This document shows positions 15,740-22,099 of a stretch of 40,816 nt of DNA, piece by piece. The stretch comes from a virus. The stretch spans positions 1 through 40,816 of IMG/VR virus record IMGVR_UViG_3300009311_000010. One strand, given 5' to 3'. The translations under genes and the position numbers were made by a program. Below the pieces are notes generated by a model. The model saw only the letters and a list, made by a program, of their open reading frames with translations. It did no database searches and had not been told where the DNA came from. Position 1 is the stretch's first letter. The number at the start of each line of letters is the position of its first letter.

Positions 15740-16204
15740 TTATGATGATACGTTTAACTCGACCATTGAGTGTTCAGGTCTACGGAGACTGACCCCGAGC
15801 AAGTTCGTAACTTTAACCATCGCTTGAGTGGCCTCTGAAGCTGTTGGACCTTGACTTGCTAAATCTTTGGCGACTTTATCTAATCGACGCGCTAAAGTCT
15901 CCTTTTGGGATTGTTCCATAGCCTCAAGCATTTTAATTGCATTCTTGAGCTTTATAACCTTCATATTGATCAAATTATCGACTGAAACGGCCCTCACTAT
16001 ATCTTCATAATTGATAACGACTCTCGGGCTGTATACGCGCCCGTTGACGTTGACGTCGAGCGTCGCTTTGATTATATATTGATCCATTGACATATCATAA
16101 TCAATATCGATCTCGCAACCAAAAGGCCGCGCCCAATCGACTAAATATGAATCCCTGTTGAGTCGTTTATTTATAAGGTTTAAGATATTATTAATTTCAC
16201 CCAT
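15740..16204 (-). CDS. Uncharacterised protein, 154 aa
   Basis: Strand-rich N-terminal half (YLVDWARPFGCEIDIDYDMS, VNVNGRVYSPRVVINY) and a helical C-terminal half (MLEAMEQSQKETLARRLDKV). It starts in a TAATG overlap with the upstream gene and is the last gene of the primase cluster before the 491-base gap. No family recognised. Confidence 0.7.
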   Translation of the reverse strand: MGEINNILNLINKRLNRDSYLVDWARPFGCEIDIDYDMSMDQYIIKATLDVNVNGRVYSPRVVINYEDIVRAVSVDNLINMKVIKLKNAIKMLEAMEQSQKETLARRLDKVAKDLASQGPTASEATQAMVKVTNLLGVSLRRPEHSMVELNVSS

Positions 16205-16563
16205 TAGTCGCCTCGCTCTACAACAAGGGCCTCAAGCTCTAACATTTGTTCATCAATCCTTGAAACCCTGAACAAATTATCACAGTATACCAAATGGGGC
16301 GCATAACCTTTCCGACTGTTCTGAATCTGATAGAGCAATTGTTTGTAATCCTCTAACACCTTGTCAAGGCCGTCTGTAACCTGTTCTCGATGGGGGTTGA
16401 TTGTAATCGGTAAATCCGTTTTATTAATTATCGTGACCGTCCGTTCAACCGCCCGCAGACCGGATTCAAAAGCCGCGATCATATCCGCCTGCGTAAAATC
16501 GTTCCCCCGCTCGCTCAGTGGCGGGTGTATGCAATACTCCTCGAGCCAATCTAATCCGGTCAT
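16204..16563 (-). CDS. Uncharacterised helical protein, 119 aa
   Basis: Starts MTGLDWLEEYCIHPPLSERG; the central SGLRAVERTVTIINKTD and the C-terminal MLELEALVVERGD are helical. It overlaps both neighbours by a few bases, so it is part of one translated string running from the primase. No family recognised. Confidence 0.7.
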   Translation of the reverse strand: MTGLDWLEEYCIHPPLSERGNDFTQADMIAAFESGLRAVERTVTIINKTDLPITINPHREQVTDGLDKVLEDYKQLLYQIQNSRKGYAPHLVYCDNLFRVSRIDEQMLELEALVVERGD

Positions 16564-16793
16564 TTTTTCCTCTCCCTATGGAATTTTTTCTTTGCGCGTG
16601 AGGTCCGCCGCTTAGGCGTTCCGCCGCGATTGGTCATTAAAAACCCATGATTTACGGGGCTGTAGCGGTTCCGTTTCAACGGGTCCGGGCCTTTACCCGC
16701 GCCACCCGCGAAAAGGCTTATTAACGCAACGGTAAATGTCGCTATACGTCGAGCCGCTGCACGAGCGGCCTTATTCGGATTGTATTTTTGCAT
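16560..16793 (-). CDS. Small basic protein with one hydrophobic segment, 77 aa
   Basis: Start set at the ATG at 16793 (MQKYNPNKAARAAARRIATF), with GGGGA directly upstream; a longer frame begins at 16814 without a comparable site. A hydrophobic helix (about 18-33, ATFTVALISLFAGG) is followed by a very basic tail (TPKRRTSRAKKKFHRERKK). It could be membrane-attached or nucleic-acid-binding. Unknown function. Confidence 0.6.
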   Translation of the reverse strand: MQKYNPNKAARAAARRIATFTVALISLFAGGAGKGPDPLKRNRYSPVNHGFLMTNRGGTPKRRTSRAKKKFHRERKK

Positions 16794-16794
16794 T

Positions 16795-17025
16795 TTATCC
16801 CCAAAAATATGCAATTATATTAATACTTACGATAGCAACCGTAGCCCCTAGTAGAGCGGCTGCAATCAAATCGAGAATTGAAAAAACTCTCGGTTGTTTT
16901 AATGTAATCTTGTACCAACCCTTTGCATCGGGCTTGAGCCGAGATTCAATTTTTCCGTCTCTGTAAACCCAATAGCCGACGGTCTTCGGACCTCGGCCCT
17001 TCCCGAAAATATCCCAATCTTTCAT
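16795..17025 (-). CDS. Small C-terminally anchored membrane protein, 76 aa
   Basis: The soluble front part (about 1-46, WDIFGKGRGPKTVGYWVYRD) is followed by one long hydrophobic helix (about 48-75, LDLIAAALLGATVAIVSINI) ending in FWG. Its start overlaps the upstream stop by four bases. It may anchor a partner to the membrane or belong to host take-over. No family recognised. Confidence 0.7.
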   Translation of the reverse strand: MKDWDIFGKGRGPKTVGYWVYRDGKIESRLKPDAKGWYKITLKQPRVFSILDLIAAALLGATVAIVSINIIAYFWG

Positions 17026-17258
17026 GATCTTAAATCCTCAAAATCGGCTCGAGGGCCTGTTATCGGGTATCCCCGGCAAATATAAATTGTGACCAAATCT
17101 TGTTGTCCTTCTAGGAAAGGCTCCGCAACTTGGAACGACGGACACCAATCCCCGCACTCTTTCCAATCGCCCGCGCTATAAGGACACCATTGAGCCTTTA
17201 CAAATCCTGGCGATCGTTCCAAATGTAAGTGGCCCCTTTCATCAATTTTAATTTTCAT
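17022..17258 (-). CDS. Small Cys/Trp-rich protein, 78 aa
   Basis: Cys at C25, C35, C39 and C60 with neighbouring Trp (KAQWCPYSAGDWKECGDWCP, then YICRGYPITG) suggests a metal-binding mini-domain or a disulphide knot. Its ATG overlaps the TGA of the gene before it. It lies among other small Cys-containing genes after the primase. Unknown function. Confidence 0.7.
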   Translation of the reverse strand: MKIKIDERGHLHLERSPGFVKAQWCPYSAGDWKECGDWCPSFQVAEPFLEGQQDLVTIYICRGYPITGPRADFEDLRS

Positions 17259-17539
17259 GTTATCATTTTTTTAAATTCGTTTGCATAATAGCGAGCGATC
17301 CCGTAATTGTAGTTGATTTTCCAACGGGTCAATTCAGGGTCCTCGGTCCTACTCAATTGCTTAAACAATTTATCGTTAACCTCAAGGCTCTTATTAGTCG
17401 GCGTCCAGCGAGCCTTGAACTTTGGCACGTCGTCGCCGGGCCAATCAGGGATATCCAGCATGATATGCTTGAGTACATCCTTCCCCATCAGCAACCGGAC
17501 TTCCTGTACGAACACCGGCAAAAACATTTTATGGATCAT
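17255..17539 (-). CDS. Uncharacterised protein, 94 aa
   Basis: I choose the ATG at 17539, which overlaps the upstream TGA as ATGA and has GGGGGG six bases before it; a TTG two codons upstream is possible. Mixed helical protein with DIPDWPGDDVPKFKARWTPT in the middle and RWKINYNYGIARYYANEFKK at the end. No family recognised. Confidence 0.65.
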   Translation of the reverse strand: MIHKMFLPVFVQEVRLLMGKDVLKHIMLDIPDWPGDDVPKFKARWTPTNKSLEVNDKLFKQLSRTEDPELTRWKINYNYGIARYYANEFKKMIT

Positions 17540-17775
17540 CCACAACCCCCCGCGCTAGTCCCGCAATGAGGGCACGTCGAGCATGACCCCTCGGGCGCGT
17601 GTATCTGATGACCGCAGTCTGGACAAACGACCTTGTGCTCCCCATTTACAAGCGGCTTCATGTCGTCTCGGATTTTCTTGACATTGTCCTTGTAAGTCGC
17701 GAAATCGTCCACACCCGGTCTATCAAAGCCGCCGCAGTCATCATAATTTTTCATATCTTTATTTTCATCAGTCAT
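17536..17775 (-). CDS. Small zinc-ribbon protein, 79 aa
   Basis: The C-terminal third carries two CxxC knuckles, CPDCGHQIHAPEGS and CSTCPHCGTSAGGCG. This is a zinc ribbon resembling the C-terminal ribbon of B12-dependent ribonucleotide reductases, but no reductase is present in this window. The N-terminal part is acidic and helical. It may be an adaptor that binds nucleic acid or a host enzyme. Function unknown; the ribbon itself is clear. Confidence 0.75.
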   Translation of the reverse strand: MTDENKDMKNYDDCGGFDRPGVDDFATYKDNVKKIRDDMKPLVNGEHKVVCPDCGHQIHAPEGSCSTCPHCGTSAGGCG

Positions 17776-17777
17776 AA

Positions 17778-17951
17778 TTATTTTAAATGTGAGGGAAGTT
17801 TAAAATTCTTTTTATGAATACCCGGTCGCTTACGTACCAGCCTTGCAAGCTCCTCGAGCGTGAACAAAGGTTTCTCATCTTCTATGGGGCCTTTATCGGT
17901 GCAGTCCCGCGCTATTCTTTGTTGAATTTGGCTGTTAACATGTCTATACAT
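17778..17951 (-). CDS. Small basic protein, 57 aa, directly after the primase-helicase
   Basis: Start set at the ATG at 17951 (MYRHVNSQIQQRIARDC), which has GGGGG eight to nine bases upstream inside the end of the primase gene; a second ATG lies seven codons earlier. It overlaps the primase stop by eight bases. A TLEELARLVRKRPGIHKKNF helix-turn region suggests nucleic-acid contact. Unknown function. Confidence 0.55.
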   Translation of the reverse strand: MYRHVNSQIQQRIARDCTDKGPIEDEKPLFTLEELARLVRKRPGIHKKNFKLPSHLK

Positions 17952-20007
17952 GCCAATCAACCCCCATATCATTAGCCTTGCAGAAGGCCGCCCGGAGGGC
18001 CTCTAGCGGTGGAAAGTCGAAATACCGGATACCCTCTTTGTGGCGTTGCTTGCGTTTCAGAGGCCCGAAAACTCGTGTAATCTCTTGAGACCATTGCGAC
18101 CGGGACACATACCATTTCCCGGCGTTGTCCCTGTAGTCCCTGTATAACTCAGCAATGTTCTCGTCAGGTGAAAACGGACTATCCTTGAGCCTGTAATAGA
18201 GCCACTCTAGGACGGACGGCAAAGAAGCAATTTTATTCTCCCGGATCGCCGCTGTGTCAGGATAGGCGTTAACGTTCACGGTTGAAAGGTCTCTTTCTAA
18301 AAGATCTTTCAACAATTGCTCTAGGCCCCCACTATACTGCATCTCCTCATACATCAAACCGAAATAGCCCGTGTCCTGCTTGTTGCGCGTCCCTACGTCG
18401 GTTATAAAAAATCGTCGATCGTCGACTTCCATAGGCACGATCCATTTTTTATTCGAACTCATCATGAGCCGCGTGAAATTGGGCATCTGGAAAGCATCCT
18501 TGCCCTTGAACTCGACTACACGGACCTTTTCAGTGATAAGCGTTTTCAAAATTGCTTCGTGGTTTTTGTCCCGAGTATTGAACGCCTCGTCAGCGTAGAG
18601 TACAAGGCAGTTCGCGAGATGGGCATTAAACGAGCCTACAACGTGTTTTATATTGGAGACCTGTAAAGCGTGGCGGCCTATTCCAAAGAGCATACAAAAA
18701 TGCTCTATAGCCGCGCCCTTACCTACCCCGGAACCACCCCGCAGGACGATGGACACTCCAGGCCGCACACCGGGCCTTTGTACAGCGTCCGCCATCCAGT
18801 TAAGCATGTATTCATAAATGTCTGAATCGCCTTGTGCAACATTATAATATAAATGATCATAGTATAAGTCAGCCTTTCCTACGCCCGGCTCCACAGCGAA
18901 GCCACTCCACAGGTTAAAGTGTGGACCGGGTTGCTGGACACCATTAATTTTTTCGGTTGGATCAAATTTAAATCCCTCGTACTCGCGCCTATGACGGGAA
19001 CCTAGCCAGTAGTCACTATATTGTATCCGCTTTCCTTCAGTGGTCTCAACAAATTTATTCTGGTAAAGCGTTCCAAAGTCCGTTTTATTGCTGAGTGTCA
19101 AGTCGTGCCGGTCAAACATGGGGTCGAAGGTCCGAGTCATTATGACAATCTTGCCTTGGACGTTGACTAGAGCGTGTTTCTCGTTAAGCTCCTCAATCGC
19201 GTCGGCGTTCTGGCCGCTCGGGGTCGACTTGTAGGCGTCCTCGCATTTTTCAAAATCTATCTTTTCCAGAGTCTCCCACCACTCATCGAACCAGCCCTGT
19301 CTCAGGGCCTCGTTAGCGTCGATCCCCTCGTCCACTGGTAGGAGCCGTTCGACGTGCGGCCCCAAATGATAGGAGTGGACGAGGGAACCTTGCCCGGTGT
19401 CATTGTCCAGTATGATCTTGACGTCTTTGTAAGAAGGTAAGAAAGCTGTTACCTTCTTAAAATTCACCGCGCCGCCCGCAACTAACACGTCGTAGGCCCC
19501 TTTCAATTGCTCGTTTATGACTAGCCCGTCCTCAAGCCCCTCTATCACTAGGACCGTATCAGATCCGTTTTTGATATGGATCGCCCGGTCTCTATAGCCC
19601 TTTCCTTTGAGGATCGCTTTTCCCTTTTTTGTGCCATCGGGATTGAGTAAAATTCGGTATAGCTGTACAAGCTCACCATTGGCGGCCCGGAGTGGAAGAA
19701 CAATTGAATCGCCTTGCGCTTTTAATCCTATTGTATCGGGAAATTTTAATATTGATCGCGTTCTAAGGTAGGCGCGGACCTTAGCGTCGTCAGGTCTCGC
19801 TCGGTCATAAGTATCAAGGACGGCGCGGTCACGCTTTAGTAGGGAGTCGAGAGAACCTGCTTCATTTGTTTTATGGTCGAACCAACCTTTTGATGAAATT
19901 GAAAAACTCGGATTGGCTACACCGGCCATGCGATAGTCGTCAGCGCCATACTCCTCGTAGGTCGAGAACTCAGGCAGGGCGAGAACCGCGTCAAGTTGAT
20001 TTTTCAT
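17944..20007 (-). CDS. Primase-helicase: Toprim domain plus SF3-type (DUF5906-like) helicase
   Basis: 687 residues. The Toprim fold shows the catalytic Glu motif VLVIEGLED (156-160) and DND (201-203), so it can make primers. The C-terminal helicase has Walker A GGSGVGKG (424-431), Walker B LYADEA (471-474), sensor MMSSN (519) and the DDRRFF arginine pair (531-532), as in NrS-1-type primase-polymerase helicases. No CHC2 zinc finger is obvious at the N-terminus. It replicates the phage genome together with the polymerase, which lies on the opposite strand at 29126. It is coupled to the small gene at 19991-20149, which overlaps its start by 17 bases. Confidence 0.88.
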   Translation of the reverse strand: MKNQLDAVLALPEFSTYEEYGADDYRMAGVANPSFSISSKGWFDHKTNEAGSLDSLLKRDRAVLDTYDRARPDDAKVRAYLRTRSILKFPDTIGLKAQGDSIVLPLRAANGELVQLYRILLNPDGTKKGKAILKGKGYRDRAIHIKNGSDTVLVIEGLEDGLVINEQLKGAYDVLVAGGAVNFKKVTAFLPSYKDVKIILDNDTGQGSLVHSYHLGPHVERLLPVDEGIDANEALRQGWFDEWWETLEKIDFEKCEDAYKSTPSGQNADAIEELNEKHALVNVQGKIVIMTRTFDPMFDRHDLTLSNKTDFGTLYQNKFVETTEGKRIQYSDYWLGSRHRREYEGFKFDPTEKINGVQQPGPHFNLWSGFAVEPGVGKADLYYDHLYYNVAQGDSDIYEYMLNWMADAVQRPGVRPGVSIVLRGGSGVGKGAAIEHFCMLFGIGRHALQVSNIKHVVGSFNAHLANCLVLYADEAFNTRDKNHEAILKTLITEKVRVVEFKGKDAFQMPNFTRLMMSSNKKWIVPMEVDDRRFFITDVGTRNKQDTGYFGLMYEEMQYSGGLEQLLKDLLERDLSTVNVNAYPDTAAIRENKIASLPSVLEWLYYRLKDSPFSPDENIAELYRDYRDNAGKWYVSRSQWSQEITRVFGPLKRKQRHKEGIRYFDFPPLEALRAAFCKANDMGVDWHV

Positions 20008-20149
20008 TAATGTCCAGACGTTTATATATGATTTGAGTTAAGGGGACCTTGATGCCCGTCCGGCGGCGTATGTCGGCCTGTTCTCTCCGCAAGTCCTTAT
20101 ATATACGGGGCGGAGGACATATCCCTATTTTTCTTTTTTCACGTGCCAT
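19991..20149 (-). CDS. Small ribbon-helix-helix-like protein, 52 aa, candidate regulator
   Basis: Reads MAREKRKIGICPPPRIYKDL and then a basic helix, a TGIKVPLT turn and QIIYKRLD. This is the strand-helix-helix order of Arc/CopG-type DNA-binding proteins. It is the first gene on the minus strand next to the control region and overlaps the primase start. Its ribosome binding site is weak. An autoregulator binding the dyads at 20287-20602 is a reasonable guess. Confidence 0.5.
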   Translation of the reverse strand: MAREKRKIGICPPPRIYKDLRREQADIRRRTGIKVPLTQIIYKRLDINEKST

Positions 20150-20263
20150 TTAATTTTTCTATATGAAATTATTTAATTGTCGCCGCGCCCCGTCTATCGG
20201 AGGCTGAGGCCCGGACCCTCGTTTACTGCCTTATCCTGAGCGGGACCGGCGACGCGAGTCAAC

Positions 20264-20292
20264 TGGATATTCGATTTTGAACCAAATGTCAA
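20264..20292 (-). promoter_or_regulatory. Leftward promoter candidate for the primase operon
   Basis: On the minus strand TTGACA (20292-20287) is followed after 17 bases by TATCCA (20269-20264). A second TTGACA is nine bases upstream (20301-20296), forming a TGTCAAG direct repeat on the plus strand. The -35 is perfect; the -10 is weak, so it may need an activator. Confidence 0.4.
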
Positions 20293-20425
20293 GCCTGTCA
20301 AGACTTTTTTTCTAAGGGCGCATGTATAGCCATTTTGAGAGCTTCTGGAAATTTCCAACTTTTCCGATCGGTTTCAATCGGTCCAGGATAAGAAAATCAA
20401 AACCTTGAAAAACCGCCCTATTTTT

Positions 20426-20441
20426 ATTGATATAGATCAAT
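20426..20441. promoter_or_regulatory. Perfect FNR/CRP-family-type palindrome
   Basis: ATTGAT-ATAG-ATCAAT is a perfect palindrome and contains TTGAT-N4-ATCAA, the published FNR consensus. It sits inside the divergent control region. If host FNR or a relative binds here, phage early transcription would respond to oxygen. This match can occur by chance at a rate of a few percent per genome of this size. Confidence 0.4.
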
Positions 20442-20546
20442 CCCCATGAATATAAAAATATAGCTCCACAGCCCCTCTACCAGCGGCTCGAGGTCGAATT
20501 TCCAGGAAATCAAGCCCTTTGAAACAAGTTAATTTAGTCAAAAAAC

Positions 20547-20576
20547 TTGACACAATAAACCGGAAACTGGTAAAAA
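20547..20576 (+). promoter_or_regulatory. Rightward promoter candidate for the replication module
   Basis: TTGACA (20547-20552) is perfect; the best -10 is TAAAAA (20571-20576) at 18 bases, which is weak. The GTTAC/GTAAC dyad overlaps the expected start site, as an operator would. Confidence 0.35.
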
Positions 20577-20602
20577 TCAGTTACATTATATGAGTAACTG
20601 AT
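20576..20602. repeat. 9-bp inverted repeat ATCAGTTAC / GTAACTGAT
   Basis: Exact inverted copies at 20576-20584 and 20594-20602 around ATTATATGA. The GTTAC...GTAAC arms recur in the dyad at 15389-15450, suggesting one regulator for both sites. Confidence 0.6.
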
Positions 20603-21010
20603 CAGGGCGGTTGAGAGGGTCTCCAAACCTCAATACTAGATCGCCGGGGGGCGCAAAAGGCAACAAGCCCGATAAGACAGTCCCGACAAGCTAAAAAGCT
20701 CACCGCAAACAGGCGACCCGCGCCGACTCGAGCCGAACTAAGCTTACAGCCTAGCAGAAAGGCTACAATATGGCCGCCGCGCTGGATAGTAAAGAAACAC
20801 CCACAGCGTAGGACGGTAGCACTTGCGACAGCGAATCGTAAGCAATCCGGGGATGGATACCCTGACGAGATTAATCAACGCTTGACGCCCTCACAGAGGG
20901 GCCACACAGCGGACTGCTTTAATCGACTCTCCGCCGCTCAGGCGGGGCGTAAAACTCCTGACACTGTACACGCTGAGTTTCAGGGGCTTTACGCTCATTC
21001 TGAGCTTTAA
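20603..21010 (+). ncRNA. Hairpin-rich GC segment upstream of the HNH gene: candidate structured RNA
   Basis: About 400 bases with no credible reading frame but higher GC than the surrounding control DNA and many local stems. These include GGCG/CGCC (20606/20642) enclosing TTGAG/CTCAA, TAGC/GCTA (20752-20765), CGCTG/CAGCG (20779-20808), CTTGCGA/TCGTAAG (20822-20842), CCCTC/GAGGG (20888-20900), CCGCC/GGCGG (20931-20945), and a 15-step stem with one mismatch (20947-20961 with 20980-20994). A GGCGCAAAAGGCAAC word at 20650 and the link to an HNH gene recall HEARO/OMEGA-type RNAs, from memory only. A long regulatory leader is the alternative. Confidence 0.4.
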
Positions 21011-21042
21011 TAAATTAAATTTTAAATAACGGGGATTTTAAA

Positions 21043-21441
21043 ATGGTTGATAGAAAAAAACGAAATCAGGGTATGAACTGGATAAGACAAAACAAACGGC
21101 TTGCGATCTACCTGAGAGACGGGCTTGCCTGCGTATACTGCGGGGCAACCGTCGAGGACGGGGCCAAGCTGACCTTGGACCACCTCAAGCCGCACAGTAA
21201 GGGCGGCGGCAACGAAGAAACAAACCTTGTTACATGCTGTCAAAAATGTAATAGCTCACGGGGCGTTCGCTCCGTAAGTGCTTTCTGTATGGTTGTGGCT
21301 CAATACCTGGACATAAGCGCTCAATCAGTATTGACTCACGTCCGGAACTGTTCAAAAAGAAGTATCAAAAAACACTTAGTCGAAGCCAACGCCCTCATTG
21401 AGCGGCGCGGCTCCGCTTCAAACGTTATAAACGGGGGATGA
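21043..21441 (+). CDS. HNH endonuclease, stand-alone
   Basis: 132 residues with a complete HNH core: CVYCG (C30, C33), LTLDHLKPHSKGGGN (D46-H47), N61 in TNLVTCC and a second CxxC (C66, C69) followed by N70. It nicks or cuts DNA and may act in homing, packaging or recombination. It lacks RuvC or PLMP domains, so it is not an IscB. It is the first plus-strand gene and has the ACGGGGATTTTAAA leader immediately before the ATG. Its stop is one base from the next start. Confidence 0.88.
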   Translation: MVDRKKRNQGMNWIRQNKRLAIYLRDGLACVYCGATVEDGAKLTLDHLKPHSKGGGNEETNLVTCCQKCNSSRGVRSVSAFCMVVAQYLDISAQSVLTHVRNCSKRSIKKHLVEANALIERRGSASNVINGG

Positions 21442-21442
21442 T

Positions 21443-21991
21443 ATGACAACCAAACAAGAACTTGCTTTTTTACTTTCAGGAATCGGTAACAATCCTACAC
21501 GGCGCAGTCTTACTTTTTTGCATATCAAGGTTGAAAGCTCAAAAACGGTCATGACCACTGCGAACGCATATATCATAAAACGCGTGGAGACTTGTTCAGA
21601 CATGGCAGACGGCGAGTATTTTCTCTCTGGCGAGTGTCTGAAGGCCGCTGTAAGAAAAGCAAAAAAGAAAAGTGCAATTCATTTTGACAAAAATGGTTTA
21701 CACGTTGACGATATTACCTTTACTTATAATGTTGACGGTATCGAGTATCCGAACCTTGACAGTTTAATGAACCCTCGCCGGTACGGCGGAACTCCGCCAA
21801 TAGACCGGATTGGTTTTATTCCGATATGGTTAATTGATGTTTTAAAAAACGCGCCGTCTGATGTTGTAAAGTTTTCATTTGATGCGAGTAGCCAACCAAC
21901 CGGCCACGGTTACGACGGTCCGGTCAAAATTGATTTTTATGGATATCCTGAATACGCAGCATTGATTATGCCGATTCGATTAAAATTTTAA
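21443..21991 (+). CDS. Shortened beta sliding clamp-like protein (DnaN domain 2 plus half of domain 3)
   Basis: 182 residues. The front part follows E. coli DnaN domain 2: LLSGIGNNPTRRSLTFLHIK, then VMTTANAYIIKR in place of VATDGHRLA, then GEYFLSGECLKAAVRKAKKK and the IEYPNLDSLMNP exit in place of RFPDYRRVLP. The tail follows the end of domain 3: GFIPIWLIDVLKNAPSDVVK and AALIMPIRLKF in place of YVVMPMRL. Domain 1 and the first half of domain 3 are missing (DnaN has 366 residues). It would tether the phage polymerase to DNA, perhaps as a higher oligomer. Alignment done by eye. Confidence 0.55.
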   Translation: MTTKQELAFLLSGIGNNPTRRSLTFLHIKVESSKTVMTTANAYIIKRVETCSDMADGEYFLSGECLKAAVRKAKKKSAIHFDKNGLHVDDITFTYNVDGIEYPNLDSLMNPRRYGGTPPIDRIGFIPIWLIDVLKNAPSDVVKFSFDASSQPTGHGYDGPVKIDFYGYPEYAALIMPIRLKF

Positions 21992-21994
21992 AAA

Positions 21995-22064
21995 GCCGAA
22001 ACGCCCGAGAGGGCGTCGGCCCCGTGTAGTGGCGGGGTCCTGACGATGGCAGCTATCCATTTTT
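21995..22064 (+). terminator. Two strong hairpins and a T-tract: terminator or attenuator
   Basis: GCCG-AA-ACGCCC pairs with GGGCGT-CGGC around a GAGA tetraloop (21995-22020). A second stem pairs GGCCCCG with CGGGGTCC (22018-22040), and the two compete for the same bases. TTTTTTT follows at 22060-22066. The competing stems suggest attenuation before the MoxR gene. Confidence 0.5.
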
Positions 22065-22099
22065 TTAAATAATATTCGAAACAAAACGGGGATGAACAA

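Larger units (their letters stand above)
20150..20602. other. Divergent control region between primase and replication operons
   Basis: No coding frame. In order it holds tandem TGTCAAG repeats (20287-20302), a TGGAAATTTCCA palindrome (20346-20357), ATCGGT direct repeats near 20367-20382, an FNR-type box (20426-20441), an ATTTCC-A-GGAAAT palindrome (20498-20510), a rightward TTGACA (20547-20552) and the GTTAC/GTAAC dyad (20576-20602). This density of symmetric sites marks the main early switch or origin of the phage. Confidence 0.6.

Noticed and set aside
20603-21010. Group I intron upstream of the HNH gene
   Set aside because: I find no P/Q/R/S core words or split coding exons; the flanks are non-coding.
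21043-21441. IscB/IsrB-type nuclease
   Set aside because: Only an HNH core of 132 residues; no RuvC parts and no PLMP start.
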